A stretch of 64,000 bases of DNA from Muribaculaceae bacterium. Lineage in GTDB: Bacteria; Bacteroidota; Bacteroidia; Bacteroidales; Muribaculaceae. The translations under genes were made by a program, and so were the position numbers. The stretch's first letter is position 1. The number at the start of each line of letters is the position of its first letter. The notes under the pieces are model-generated. The model was not told where the DNA came from. It saw only the letters and a list, made by a program, of their open reading frames with translations, and ran no database searches. Shown here piece by piece: positions 53,875 through 62,182 of this stretch. The stretch covers positions 1 to 64,000 of the forward strand of contig JAFQKI010000011.1 of NCBI GenBank assembly GCA_017396945.1. The letters are read 5' to 3'.

Positions 53875-55377
53875 ATGATACGAAAATTTTTATTAAACAT
53901 TATTATAGTTGCGACAGCCATTGCGACCGTGTCGTGTAACAAAGACTCAGATGCCATCATTGACGATTCAGGCAGTGTTGCGGTAACTTCATTTTCTTTG
54001 AGCGAGAACGAATATATCCTCAGCAATCTTGACTCGGTATATTTTTCAATAGATCTTAACAAAGCTTTGATTTACAATGCCGACTCTCTACCCTATGGTA
54101 CAAACGTCACAAAACTTGTTCCTGTAATCGTGACCGATGGCAGTTCTGTCGCTGAATTGCACATTCCACGCCCCAATGGTCAACCCGACAGTGTTATTAA
54201 CTATATCACCAACTCGACCGACAGTGTTGACTTCAGCAATGGACCGGTTACACTTCACCTCGTTTCACAAAACGGAGATTTTTCTCGTGATTACAAAATC
54301 CATGTCAATGTACACCAAGTGAAACCCGATTCGCTTTATTGGAACAAACTCGCCCGTAAAAACCTCCCTTCAAAATTTGGTATTCCTAACGTTCAAAAAA
54401 CCGTAAAATACAACGAGCAAGCCGTTTGCCTCACTAAAGCCGGCAACAAATACTGTATCGCCACCAGCGACAACCCCGGCAATAACGATTGGCAAACAAT
54501 TGAAGTCACATTCCCCTTCACCCCCGATGTTGAATCACTCAATGCAACCGACGACGCATTATATATACTTGACGCCAACGGCAAATTATACAAATCAACC
54601 GACGGCATCTCTTGGGAAGATTGTAATGCTACATGGAGCCATATTTACGGCGGTTACGGCACAACTCTTCTCGGCGTCGAGAAAAGTGCCGATTGGTACA
54701 ATCATGTAACATATCCCGCTTCAGAGAAAAGTGCGATAGAATGGGATTTCCCTGTAGCAGGCACAAGCCAGTTTGTCAAATATGACAGCGATTGGAGCGA
54801 GTCTTCGCAAGTGATAATGATTGGTGGCCTACGTGCCGACGGCGCTACAATAGGCGACACATGGGGCTATGACGGCAGTCAATGGGCAAAAATAAGTAGC
54901 AAGCCCATCAGTCTGCGCAGTGGCATGGCATTATTCTCTTACTATACCTACAAAACCGATACAACAACTTGGTCGGTATCAAAACATCCCACACTCATCG
55001 CCATAGGCGGATATAACGAATATGGCTACGCAAAAAAAGATGTTTTTATCTCACTTAACCAAGGTATTAATTGGAAACTCGCCGACGACTTGATGCAACT
55101 ACCCGATTACATCCCAGAGATGGGCTATGCTCAAGCGCTTGTATTCCCCACCGAGTTCAATGCTCGTTCAACTTCGGAATGGGAAGAGTTTGACGCCAAG
55201 AAATTACCATTTTGGTGGCAAATCGAACGACACGCTTATTCAAGAGCGAGCCAAGCCATTACCAAATGGGATTGCCCATATATTTATCTGTTTGGAGGTC
55301 GTAGCGAAAGAACGCAACTATACAACACCGTTTGGAGAGGAGTCATAAATCGTCTTATGTTTAAACCTGTGCAATAA
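53875..55377 (+). CDS. DUF6242 lipoprotein with kelch-like repeats
   Basis: The 500-residue protein has a lipoprotein signal (LLNIIIVATAIATVSC). The N-terminal half resembles DUF6242-type domains (VTSFSLSENEYILSNLDSVYFSIDL) and the C-terminal half has propeller-like features: YILDANGKLYKSTDGISWEDC, MIGGLRADGATIGDTWGYDG, LIAIGGYNEYGYAKKD, IYLFGGRSERTQLYNTVW. Its function is unknown. Its stop codon overlaps the next start by one base (TAATG), so it is translated together with the outer-membrane-like DUF6089 gene. Confidence 0.8.
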   Translation: MIRKFLLNIIIVATAIATVSCNKDSDAIIDDSGSVAVTSFSLSENEYILSNLDSVYFSIDLNKALIYNADSLPYGTNVTKLVPVIVTDGSSVAELHIPRPNGQPDSVINYITNSTDSVDFSNGPVTLHLVSQNGDFSRDYKIHVNVHQVKPDSLYWNKLARKNLPSKFGIPNVQKTVKYNEQAVCLTKAGNKYCIATSDNPGNNDWQTIEVTFPFTPDVESLNATDDALYILDANGKLYKSTDGISWEDCNATWSHIYGGYGTTLLGVEKSADWYNHVTYPASEKSAIEWDFPVAGTSQFVKYDSDWSESSQVIMIGGLRADGATIGDTWGYDGSQWAKISSKPISLRSGMALFSYYTYKTDTTTWSVSKHPTLIAIGGYNEYGYAKKDVFISLNQGINWKLADDLMQLPDYIPEMGYAQALVFPTEFNARSTSEWEEFDAKKLPFWWQIERHAYSRASQAITKWDCPYIYLFGGRSERTQLYNTVWRGVINRLMFKPVQ

Positions 55378-56066
55378 TGCGCAAACATTTATTGGTCATA
55401 TTATCTGCCATCATCATCGCATTCCCGATTTTCATGGTTAATGCACAAGAGTCCACCTACAAATTTGATGCGGGTGTACACATCGGTATGAGCGGATATT
55501 TAGGTGACGCCAATGAAAGCAACATGTTTAAGCATCCCGGTTATGCAGCCGGCGCATCATTCCGCTATCTTTTTGACTCTCGATGGGCATTGCGCGGAGT
55601 ATTTTCCACCGCCTCATTAAGTGGCAATACCGCCGATTGGGAAGATCAATTCCCCGGAGGAAACCATTATGAGTTCAAATCGCAGATTTATGACCTGACC
55701 ATACGTGGCGAATATAACTTTTTCCCATACGGGATAGGTGAAACCTACAAGCGTTTGCGCCGATGGAGTCCATATCTCACATTAGGCATAGGCGCCACAA
55801 TGGCATCTTGCGATGGCAACACCGCGTTTGCTGTAAATATCCCCATGGGTGTAGGCGTTAAATACAAATTAAAACCACGTCTGAATTTAGGTTTGGAATT
55901 TGTAATGACAAAAGTTTTTGGAGACAACGTTGACGGCAAAGAGTTGACCGATTTATATCAAATAGAGAGTTCATTTTTCAAAAACACCGATTGGCATTCA
56001 CAACTCGTATTCTCAATCACGTATGAGTTTGGCGAACGTTGCACCACATGCCACTACGTAGATTGA
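55377..56066 (+). CDS. DUF6089 outer-membrane beta-barrel protein
   Basis: The 229-residue exported protein (signal about 1-22, AFPIFMVNAQ) shows alternating beta-strand patterns and aromatic ends expected of a small outer-membrane barrel: FDAGVHIGMSGYLGDANE, SFRYLFDSRWALRGVFS, LGIGATMASC. It matches DUF6089, common next to uppS-bamA in Bacteroidales. The role is unknown. The start overlaps the previous stop by one base. Confidence 0.85.
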   Translation: MRKHLLVILSAIIIAFPIFMVNAQESTYKFDAGVHIGMSGYLGDANESNMFKHPGYAAGASFRYLFDSRWALRGVFSTASLSGNTADWEDQFPGGNHYEFKSQIYDLTIRGEYNFFPYGIGETYKRLRRWSPYLTLGIGATMASCDGNTAFAVNIPMGVGVKYKLKPRLNLGLEFVMTKVFGDNVDGKELTDLYQIESSFFKNTDWHSQLVFSITYEFGERCTTCHYVD

Positions 56067-56086
56067 TTTAACGCATAATATATAAT

Positions 56087-56833
56087 ATGACACCGATTGA
56101 CAACATCGACAAGACAAAGTTACCCAAGCACGTGGCAGTCATCATGGATGGCAACGGACGTTGGGCTAAAGCGCGTCAATTAGACCGTTCGGCAGGTCAT
56201 GTCGAAGGGGTCAACACTGTGCGTAAAATCACCGAAACAGCATCGGAGATTGGCATCAAATATCTCACACTATACACATTCTCAACCGAGAATTGGAACC
56301 GTCCGCAAGAGGAGATTGACGCATTGATGCACCTCATCGTCATCGCAATCGAGCGTGAAACCCCCGACCTTATTAAAAACAACGTGCGTCTCACCATGAT
56401 TGGCGACTTCAGCCGTATGCCACAAGAGGCTTACGACAGACTGTGCCAATGCATGAGCGACACCGCCCATTGCAATGGGTTGACGTTGTGTCTTGCGTTA
56501 AGTTATTCAGCCCGTTGGGAGATAACCGAGGCGTGCCGTATTATTGCCGACAAAGTCGCGTCAGGCGAGATAAAATCAGATGAAATCACGCCCGATTGCA
56601 TATCGGCACACCTCACAACATCGACAATGCCTGACCCCGACCTACTCATACGAACCGGCGGGGACATGCGCATCAGCAACTTCTTGCTATGGCAAATTGC
56701 CTATGCCGAGATATTTGTGACAAACACCTATTGGCCCGATTTCAGCAAAGAGGAATTTTGCCAAGCCATCGCAGAATATCAAATGCGTGAACGCCGTTTT
56801 GGCAAAACAAGCGAACAAGTTAATAACGAATAA
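56087..56833 (+). CDS. uppS: Isoprenyl transferase (undecaprenyl diphosphate synthase)
   Basis: The 248-residue enzyme extends farnesyl diphosphate with isopentenyl diphosphates to the C55 lipid carrier for peptidoglycan and O-antigen. [16 protein letters not shown] carries the catalytic Asp, and [11 protein letters not shown] and [19 protein letters not shown] are family motifs. It lies 20 nt after the DUF6089 gene and 17 nt before bamA. Confidence 0.97.
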   Translation: MTPIDNIDKTKLPKHVAVIMDGNGRWAKARQLDRSAGHVEGVNTVRKITETASEIGIKYLTLYTFSTENWNRPQEEIDALMHLIVIAIERETPDLIKNNVRLTMIGDFSRMPQEAYDRLCQCMSDTAHCNGLTLCLALSYSARWEITEACRIIADKVASGEIKSDEITPDCISAHLTTSTMPDPDLLIRTGGDMRISNFLLWQIAYAEIFVTNTYWPDFSKEEFCQAIAEYQMRERRFGKTSEQVNNE

Positions 56834-56850
56834 TCATTCCATACCACATT

Positions 56851-59466
56851 ATGCGATATAAGCTACTATTCTTGATTGCAATCATCAGCGCGGCATTGAC
56901 CGGAGTTAATGCCCAAGAACCTGTTGACACCATTTATAACCCACCGGTGATATTCACCGGCACACCCAAGGCCTATGAATTGGCAGGCATCGAAGTTACC
57001 GGAGCCGACAATTATGAGGATTTCCTTATTATAGGATATTCAGGATTGAAAATTGGGGATCGCATCGAAGTGCCGGGCAACGAGATTAGCACCGCCGCAA
57101 AACGCATGATGCGTCAAGGGCTTTTTGCGCAAGCTCAAATCAAAGTAACTAAAATCGCCGGCAACAAAGTGTGGTTGGAATTTGCGATGCGCACCCAACC
57201 CCGCATCTCTACCGTAAACTATATAGGAGTCAAAAAAGGTGAGCGTGACGATCTTCAAGAACGCTTGCAATTAATGAAAGGAAATCAAATCACCCCCAAC
57301 ATCGTAAACCGCGCAGTCCAAATTGTAGAAAAATACTTTGCCGACAAAGGATTTGGAAATGCCGATGTCAAAATCGAGTTGCGAGAAGACCTATCGCATG
57401 AGAATGAGATGATTGTTGACATCATCGTCAATAAAAACGACAAAGTCAAAGTTCACAAAATCTATATCGACGGAAACGAGATACTCAGCGATGGCAAAAT
57501 CAAACGTGTCATCAAAAAGACAAACGAAAACGGCGACATCCGCAACCTATTCCGTCAAAAGAAATTTGTGGAAAGTGATTATCAAGATGACTTAAATCGC
57601 ATTATTCAAAAATACAACGAGCTTGGCTACCGCGACGCTCGCATCGTTGCCGATAGCGTTGTGCAATACAATGAAAAATCGGTCGATGTGTATATCACAA
57701 TCGACGAGGGGCAAAAATACTACATCAGTAACATCGATTGGGTAGGAAACACCGTCTATCCCACCGAGTTGCTAAACACCTACCTCGGTGTGCTTCCCGG
57801 AGACGTTTACAACCAGAAACTCATCGAGGAACGCACATTGTTGGACGACGACGCTGTATCCAACCTTTACATGAACCGAGGTTATCTATTCTTCAACATC
57901 GTACCAATCGAAAAGGAAATCAACGGCGACTCTATCGCTCTTGAGATGAGAATAATGGAAGGTCCGCAAGCACGCATCAATCGCGTAGTGATTAATGGTA
58001 ATGACCGCTTGTATGAAAAGGTTATCCGCCGTGAGTTGCGTGTTAAACCCGGTGAGTTATTCAGCAAAGACGACTTGATGCGCTCGGCTCGTGAAATCGC
58101 ACAAACCGGACATTTCAACCCCGAAAACATGGACATTCGACCTGAGCCAAACGAAGATGACGGAACCGTTGACATTATCTTTGACCTCGAGTCAAAAGCC
58201 AACGACCAGATTGAGTTCTCACTGGGTTGGGGACAAACCGGTATCATCGGGAAACTCGCATTGAAATTCACCAACTTCTCAATCAAAAATCTCTTTAACC
58301 CAGGTTCTTACAAGGGATTAATTCCACAAGGTGAGGGGCAAACATTCACCATCAGTGCCCAAACCAATGCCAAATACTACCAAGCCTACAGCATCTCATT
58401 CCTTGACCCATGGTTTGGTGGCAAACGCCCAAATTCACTATCTGTATCGGCTTATTATAGCCGCCAAACAGGCGTAAACTCATCTTACTATAACAACAAT
58501 TGGTCAAACCCCTATCTTTATGGTGGATATGGCTACGGATATGGTTACGGCTCTGATTATTATCAAAACAGCATCCAAAACGCCTATGACCCCAACAAAT
58601 TGCTGCAAATGGCAGGTGTAACCGTTGGTTTTGGCAAACGATTGAATTGGCCCGATGACTACTTCACGTTTACTGCCGAACTATCATACAATTGGTACTA
58701 CCTCAAAAATTGGGAATACCTGTATTATATGAACAATGGTACGTCAAACTCTATCGTTCTCGGATTGACCCTTGCCCGCAACAGTATCGACAACCCGCTT
58801 TATACCCGCCGAGGCAGCACATTCTCCTTGAGTTTACAAATGACACCGCCGGCATCACTATTCAACCCCGGCAAGGATTGGGAAGCACTCAGCAAAGAGA
58901 ACACAACCGAGTCAAAAAAACAATTATACAACTGGATAGAGTATTGGAAATTGAAATTCAAATCACGCACCTACACTCCGCTCACCGACCCCGACGGTCA
59001 ATGGACACTCGTGTTGATGACTCGCGCCGACTTTGGCTTGCTTGGCAGCTACAACCGATGGTTGAAATCTCCATTTGAGACATTCTATGTGGGTGGCGAT
59101 GGGATGACCGGTAGCTACACCTATGCGACCGAGACAATCGGATTGCGCGGATATGAAAACGGACAATTCACCCCATGGGGTAAAGAGGGTTACGCCTACA
59201 CTCGTTTGGGCATGGAACTACACTTCCCATTCATGTTGCAACCTACCACAACGATTTATGGTCTCGCGTTTGTTGAAGGAGGTAACGCATGGACCTCAGT
59301 CAGCGATTTCTCTCCGTTCAATCTCAAACGCAGTGCAGGTGTCGGTGTACGCATCTATTTGCCAATGGTCGGCATGATGGGTATCGACTGGGCTTATGGT
59401 TTCGACAAAGTATATGGCACAAAAGGTGGTAGCCACTTCCACTTTGTCTTAGGTCAAGAATTCTAA
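56851..59466 (+). CDS. bamA: Outer-membrane assembly factor BamA
   Basis: The 871-residue protein inserts beta-barrels into the outer membrane. A signal peptide (residues 1-22, GVNAQ) is followed by five POTRA domains (about 25-445, e.g. YIGVKKGERDDLQERLQ, YISNIDWVGNTVYPTELL, RINRVVINGNDRLYEKVIRREL) and a C-terminal barrel (about 450-871) with the VTGSYTYATETIGLRGYE loop and a terminal phenylalanine (FVLGQEF). A Gly/Tyr-rich insertion (YLYGGYGYGYGYGSDYY) at about 552-570 is unusual. Two Skp-type chaperone genes follow. Confidence 0.95.
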   Translation: MRYKLLFLIAIISAALTGVNAQEPVDTIYNPPVIFTGTPKAYELAGIEVTGADNYEDFLIIGYSGLKIGDRIEVPGNEISTAAKRMMRQGLFAQAQIKVTKIAGNKVWLEFAMRTQPRISTVNYIGVKKGERDDLQERLQLMKGNQITPNIVNRAVQIVEKYFADKGFGNADVKIELREDLSHENEMIVDIIVNKNDKVKVHKIYIDGNEILSDGKIKRVIKKTNENGDIRNLFRQKKFVESDYQDDLNRIIQKYNELGYRDARIVADSVVQYNEKSVDVYITIDEGQKYYISNIDWVGNTVYPTELLNTYLGVLPGDVYNQKLIEERTLLDDDAVSNLYMNRGYLFFNIVPIEKEINGDSIALEMRIMEGPQARINRVVINGNDRLYEKVIRRELRVKPGELFSKDDLMRSAREIAQTGHFNPENMDIRPEPNEDDGTVDIIFDLESKANDQIEFSLGWGQTGIIGKLALKFTNFSIKNLFNPGSYKGLIPQGEGQTFTISAQTNAKYYQAYSISFLDPWFGGKRPNSLSVSAYYSRQTGVNSSYYNNNWSNPYLYGGYGYGYGYGSDYYQNSIQNAYDPNKLLQMAGVTVGFGKRLNWPDDYFTFTAELSYNWYYLKNWEYLYYMNNGTSNSIVLGLTLARNSIDNPLYTRRGSTFSLSLQMTPPASLFNPGKDWEALSKENTTESKKQLYNWIEYWKLKFKSRTYTPLTDPDGQWTLVLMTRADFGLLGSYNRWLKSPFETFYVGGDGMTGSYTYATETIGLRGYENGQFTPWGKEGYAYTRLGMELHFPFMLQPTTTIYGLAFVEGGNAWTSVSDFSPFNLKRSAGVGVRIYLPMVGMMGIDWAYGFDKVYGTKGGSHFHFVLGQEF

Positions 59467-59545
59467 AAAAGTGAGCAAGACTAAACTTTTTCGGTTTTAA
59501 TCGGTCTTAGATAAAGTAAACACCATTAATCAACAAGTAAACAAG

Positions 59546-60064
59546 ATGATGAGAAAGATATTAACCGCTCTGTTTTTTGTGATGATATGCTCAATCGGAG
59601 CCTCCGCACAGAAATTCGCGTTTGTAGATATGGAATACATTCTAAGCAACGTTCCCGCCTATGAGATGGCAAACGAGCAATTAAACCAGATCTCACAACG
59701 CTGGCAACGCGAGGTTGAGACCAAAATGCGCGAAGCAGAGACATTATATAACAACTACCAAGCCGACATGGTGTTTCTCACCGATGACCAAAAGCAACGT
59801 CGAGAAGAAGAGATTGTCAGAAAACGCCAAGAGGTCGCAGACTTGAAATATAAATACTTCGGTCCGGAGGGTGAGCTATATCAGAAACGCCAGACCTTGA
59901 TGAAGCCCATACAAGACGACGTCTATAACGCCATCAAAAAAGTCGCCGAGGAGCGAGGCTACCAAGCGATATTCGACCGCGCCTCATCGGCAAACGTCAT
60001 TTATGCTTCTCCACGCATCGATGTGAGCAACGAGGTTTTATCAAAGTTAGGATATTCCAAATAA
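59546..60064 (+). CDS. OmpH/Skp-family periplasmic chaperone 1
   Basis: The 172-residue exported protein (signal about 1-22, CSIGASAQ) has the Skp pattern: FAFVDMEYILSNVPAYEMANEQLNQIS, a long helix-rich coiled-coil with many Arg, Glu, Gln, and IDVSNEVLSKLGY at the end. Skp holds unfolded outer-membrane proteins on their way to BamA, which is encoded directly upstream. A second copy follows after 70 nt. Confidence 0.9.
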   Translation: MMRKILTALFFVMICSIGASAQKFAFVDMEYILSNVPAYEMANEQLNQISQRWQREVETKMREAETLYNNYQADMVFLTDDQKQRREEEIVRKRQEVADLKYKYFGPEGELYQKRQTLMKPIQDDVYNAIKKVAEERGYQAIFDRASSANVIYASPRIDVSNEVLSKLGYSK

Positions 60065-60134
60065 AAGATATATCTTTGCAATTAATTCTAAATAATTACG
60101 CATAATAAACTATAACAACTCAAATAACTAAACT

Positions 60135-60641
60135 ATGATTAAGAAAATCCTTCTCGCAATCGTGATTGCGTTTTCTATGGGAGCAACTGCTCAAGCTCAA
60201 AAATTTGGTACAGTCAGTGCCGATGACATCATGAAATTGATGCCCGAAATGACAACAATCCAAACACAACTTGAAGAAGCGTCAAAACGCTACGAAACCG
60301 AATATCAAAACCTTGGCACTGAGCTAAACCGCAAAGTCACCGAGTTTCAAGCTCTTGAGAACGACACAACCACACCCGATGCCATCAAAGAACGTCGCAT
60401 TCAAGAAATTCAAGAACTTCAACAAAAAATAGAACAATTCCGCGCTACAGCTCAACAAGATCTCCAACGTCAACAAGCTCAATTGCTTGCACCGGTTGAA
60501 CAAAAAATCATGGAAGCGATCAAGGCTGTAGGTGCCGAAAACGGCTTCACAATGATTTTCCCTGCCGGAGTATCTTTCTACCAAGGAACCGATGTTATCG
60601 ATGTCACTCCTTTGGTAAAAACCAAATTGGGCATCCAATAA
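60135..60641 (+). CDS. OmpH/Skp-family periplasmic chaperone 2
   Basis: The 168-residue exported protein (signal about 1-21, GATAQAQ) is a second Skp: FGTVSADDIMKLMPEMTTIQTQLEEA, a glutamine-rich coiled-coil and the ending VIDVTPLVKTKLGI. It differs from the first in composition (more Thr/Gln), consistent with an old duplication. It ends before a terminator. Confidence 0.9.
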   Translation: MIKKILLAIVIAFSMGATAQAQKFGTVSADDIMKLMPEMTTIQTQLEEASKRYETEYQNLGTELNRKVTEFQALENDTTTPDAIKERRIQEIQELQQKIEQFRATAQQDLQRQQAQLLAPVEQKIMEAIKAVGAENGFTMIFPAGVSFYQGTDVIDVTPLVKTKLGIQ

Positions 60642-60669
60642 TAGACTATAACTCATAGCGATAATAACT

Positions 60670-60702
60670 ATCGGTGACAGAAAAACTGTCACCGATTTTT
60701 TT
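60670..60702 (+). terminator. Rho-independent terminator after the Skp pair
   Basis: ATCGGTGACAG (60670-60680) pairs with CTGTCACCGAT (60686-60696) around an A5 loop, followed by six T. Confidence 0.93.
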
Positions 60703-60719
60703 ATAATGGTGATAATTAT

Positions 60720-60727
60720 TAAATTTG
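60720..60727 (+). promoter_or_regulatory. -7 promoter motif 4 nt before the murI start codon
   Basis: TAAATTTG ends 4 nt before the ATG at 60732, again suggesting a leaderless transcript. Confidence 0.6.
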
Positions 60728-60731
60728 CCGT

Positions 60732-61583
60732 ATGAAAGAAACGACAAAAATCACATCGGGTCCTATCGGGATATTTGACTCAGGCTATGGAGGGCTAACC
60801 ATTTTGCGTGAAATTCAACAAGCGATGCCCCAATACGACTATATATATTTAGGAGACAACGCGCGTGCGCCATACGGCACTCGCTCGTTTGACATCGTAT
60901 ATCAATTCACCCTTGAGGCCGTCAAATACCTTTTTGACCAAGGTTGCCAACTTGTCATTCTTGCCTGCAACACTGCTTCGGCAAAAGCTCTGCGCACCAT
61001 ACAGCAAAACGACCTGCCCGGTATCGACCCAAGTCGCCGAGTGCTCGGGATAATACGCCCTACGGTGGAATTACTTGGCAATCTATCCCAAAACGGCAAC
61101 ATTGGCATCTTAGGAACTCCCGGCACTGTGCAAAGTCGCTCATACGATATGGAGACCGCCAAACTCCACCCCTCGTTCAACGTTTATTCCCAAGCATGCC
61201 CCATGTGGGTTCCTCTCGTTGAGAATAACGAAGCCGACGCACCCGGAGCCGACTATTTTGTCAAGAAATATATCGATGCTTTATTTACCCAACAAGCCGA
61301 CATCGACACTGTAATCCTCGCCTGTACCCACTACCCCATTTTATTTGACAAAATCAGGCAATTCACCCCCGATACCGCACAAGTTATCACCCAAGGGGAA
61401 ATTATCGCCCACAGCCTGCGAGATTATCTCAATCTCCACCCCGAAATGGACGAGCGTTGCACTCGCGGTGGCAACACCCGCTACCTTACCACCGAAAATG
61501 CCGACAAATTCACCGAAATGGCAAGCCTATTCCTCAATCGTCCAATCTACGCAACCCAAATCAGCCTCAAGCACAATGCATAA
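60732..61583 (+). CDS. murI: Glutamate racemase
   Basis: The 283-residue enzyme makes D-glutamate for peptidoglycan. It shows IGIFDSGYGGLTILREI, catalytic cysteines C79 (LACNTASAKAL) and C198 (LACTHYPIL) and the GNTRYLTTE tail. Length is normal for the family. It is the last gene of the uppS-bamA-skp-murI cluster but has its own promoter motif right at the start codon, after a terminator. Confidence 0.97.
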   Translation: MKETTKITSGPIGIFDSGYGGLTILREIQQAMPQYDYIYLGDNARAPYGTRSFDIVYQFTLEAVKYLFDQGCQLVILACNTASAKALRTIQQNDLPGIDPSRRVLGIIRPTVELLGNLSQNGNIGILGTPGTVQSRSYDMETAKLHPSFNVYSQACPMWVPLVENNEADAPGADYFVKKYIDALFTQQADIDTVILACTHYPILFDKIRQFTPDTAQVITQGEIIAHSLRDYLNLHPEMDERCTRGGNTRYLTTENADKFTEMASLFLNRPIYATQISLKHNA

Positions 61584-61739
61584 TGCTTTTGTTTTGGGTT
61601 GGATATGAGTGTGTGCGCAAAATGCCACCCAACCCCCTCCGGCTCTACGAGCCTCGTTCCCCTATCCGAACTGCGTGGCAGAGGGACAATTGCCGTACAC
61701 AAGCGCGTGAAAGCAACATGGATAAGTTGATTGTGTAAA

Positions 61740-61800
61740 CGTGCGTAAGCACGAGAAAACCACCGGTTACCTTAGACGATGTCCAATAAGACAACGTTCA
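61740..61800. repeat. Dispersed structured repeat, copy B (inverted)
   Basis: Read on the minus strand it gives TGTCT-N4-GGACA, a TCTAAGGTAACCGG core and a hairpin CGTGC-TTAC-GCACG. The 22-nt core matches copy A at about 22752-22780 except for one base gap. Stem sequences differ but pairing is kept. Confidence 0.6.
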
Positions 61801-62037
61801 GCCATTCACTCATCGTTTTTTGCATAGCTAAAAATAAGGGAAACACTAAGTGTTGGAGTATTTTTCAGAATTCCGAAAAAACAGATTTAACTAAATAAAT
61901 GTAAACGAGACAACAAACGAAACCGCTAATCCACTATGAACAACTTTATTACACATTATCAAATCGTTAACGAGCGTCAAAAAACTACACTTTAACAGCT
62001 TTGACAAAATGTTAAAAACAAAAGAAAAATCCTGACA

Positions 62038-62071
62038 TTTGTTTATTATTTGATAATTTATACTATCTTTG
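62038..62071 (+). promoter_or_regulatory. Promoter of the SusC-like gene
   Basis: TTTG at 62038-62041 and TATCTTTG at 62064-62071 are 22 nt apart. The leader to the ATG at 62183 is about 105 nt. Confidence 0.6.
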
Positions 62072-62182
62072 CGCTTTGAAGTGCATACATCTCCCTATGA
62101 GATTGCAACCAAAAATCGCTGTTAATAGAGAAGAAAATCAATTGTTTAACAAATAATTATTTATGTCTAATTTTAATTAAGT

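Larger units (their letters stand above)
61584..62182. other. Gene-poor region before the SusC-like gene
   Basis: This 599-bp stretch holds a GC-rich patch (about 61628-61690) with small hairpins, a repeat copy (about 61740-61800) and then AT-rich sequence with the SusC promoter. Small open frames here show no family features and I read them as chance. Confidence 0.6.

Noticed and set aside
61457..61738. Small open frames at the end of murI and in the gap
   Set aside because: Overlap with murI in another frame and no signal or family features.
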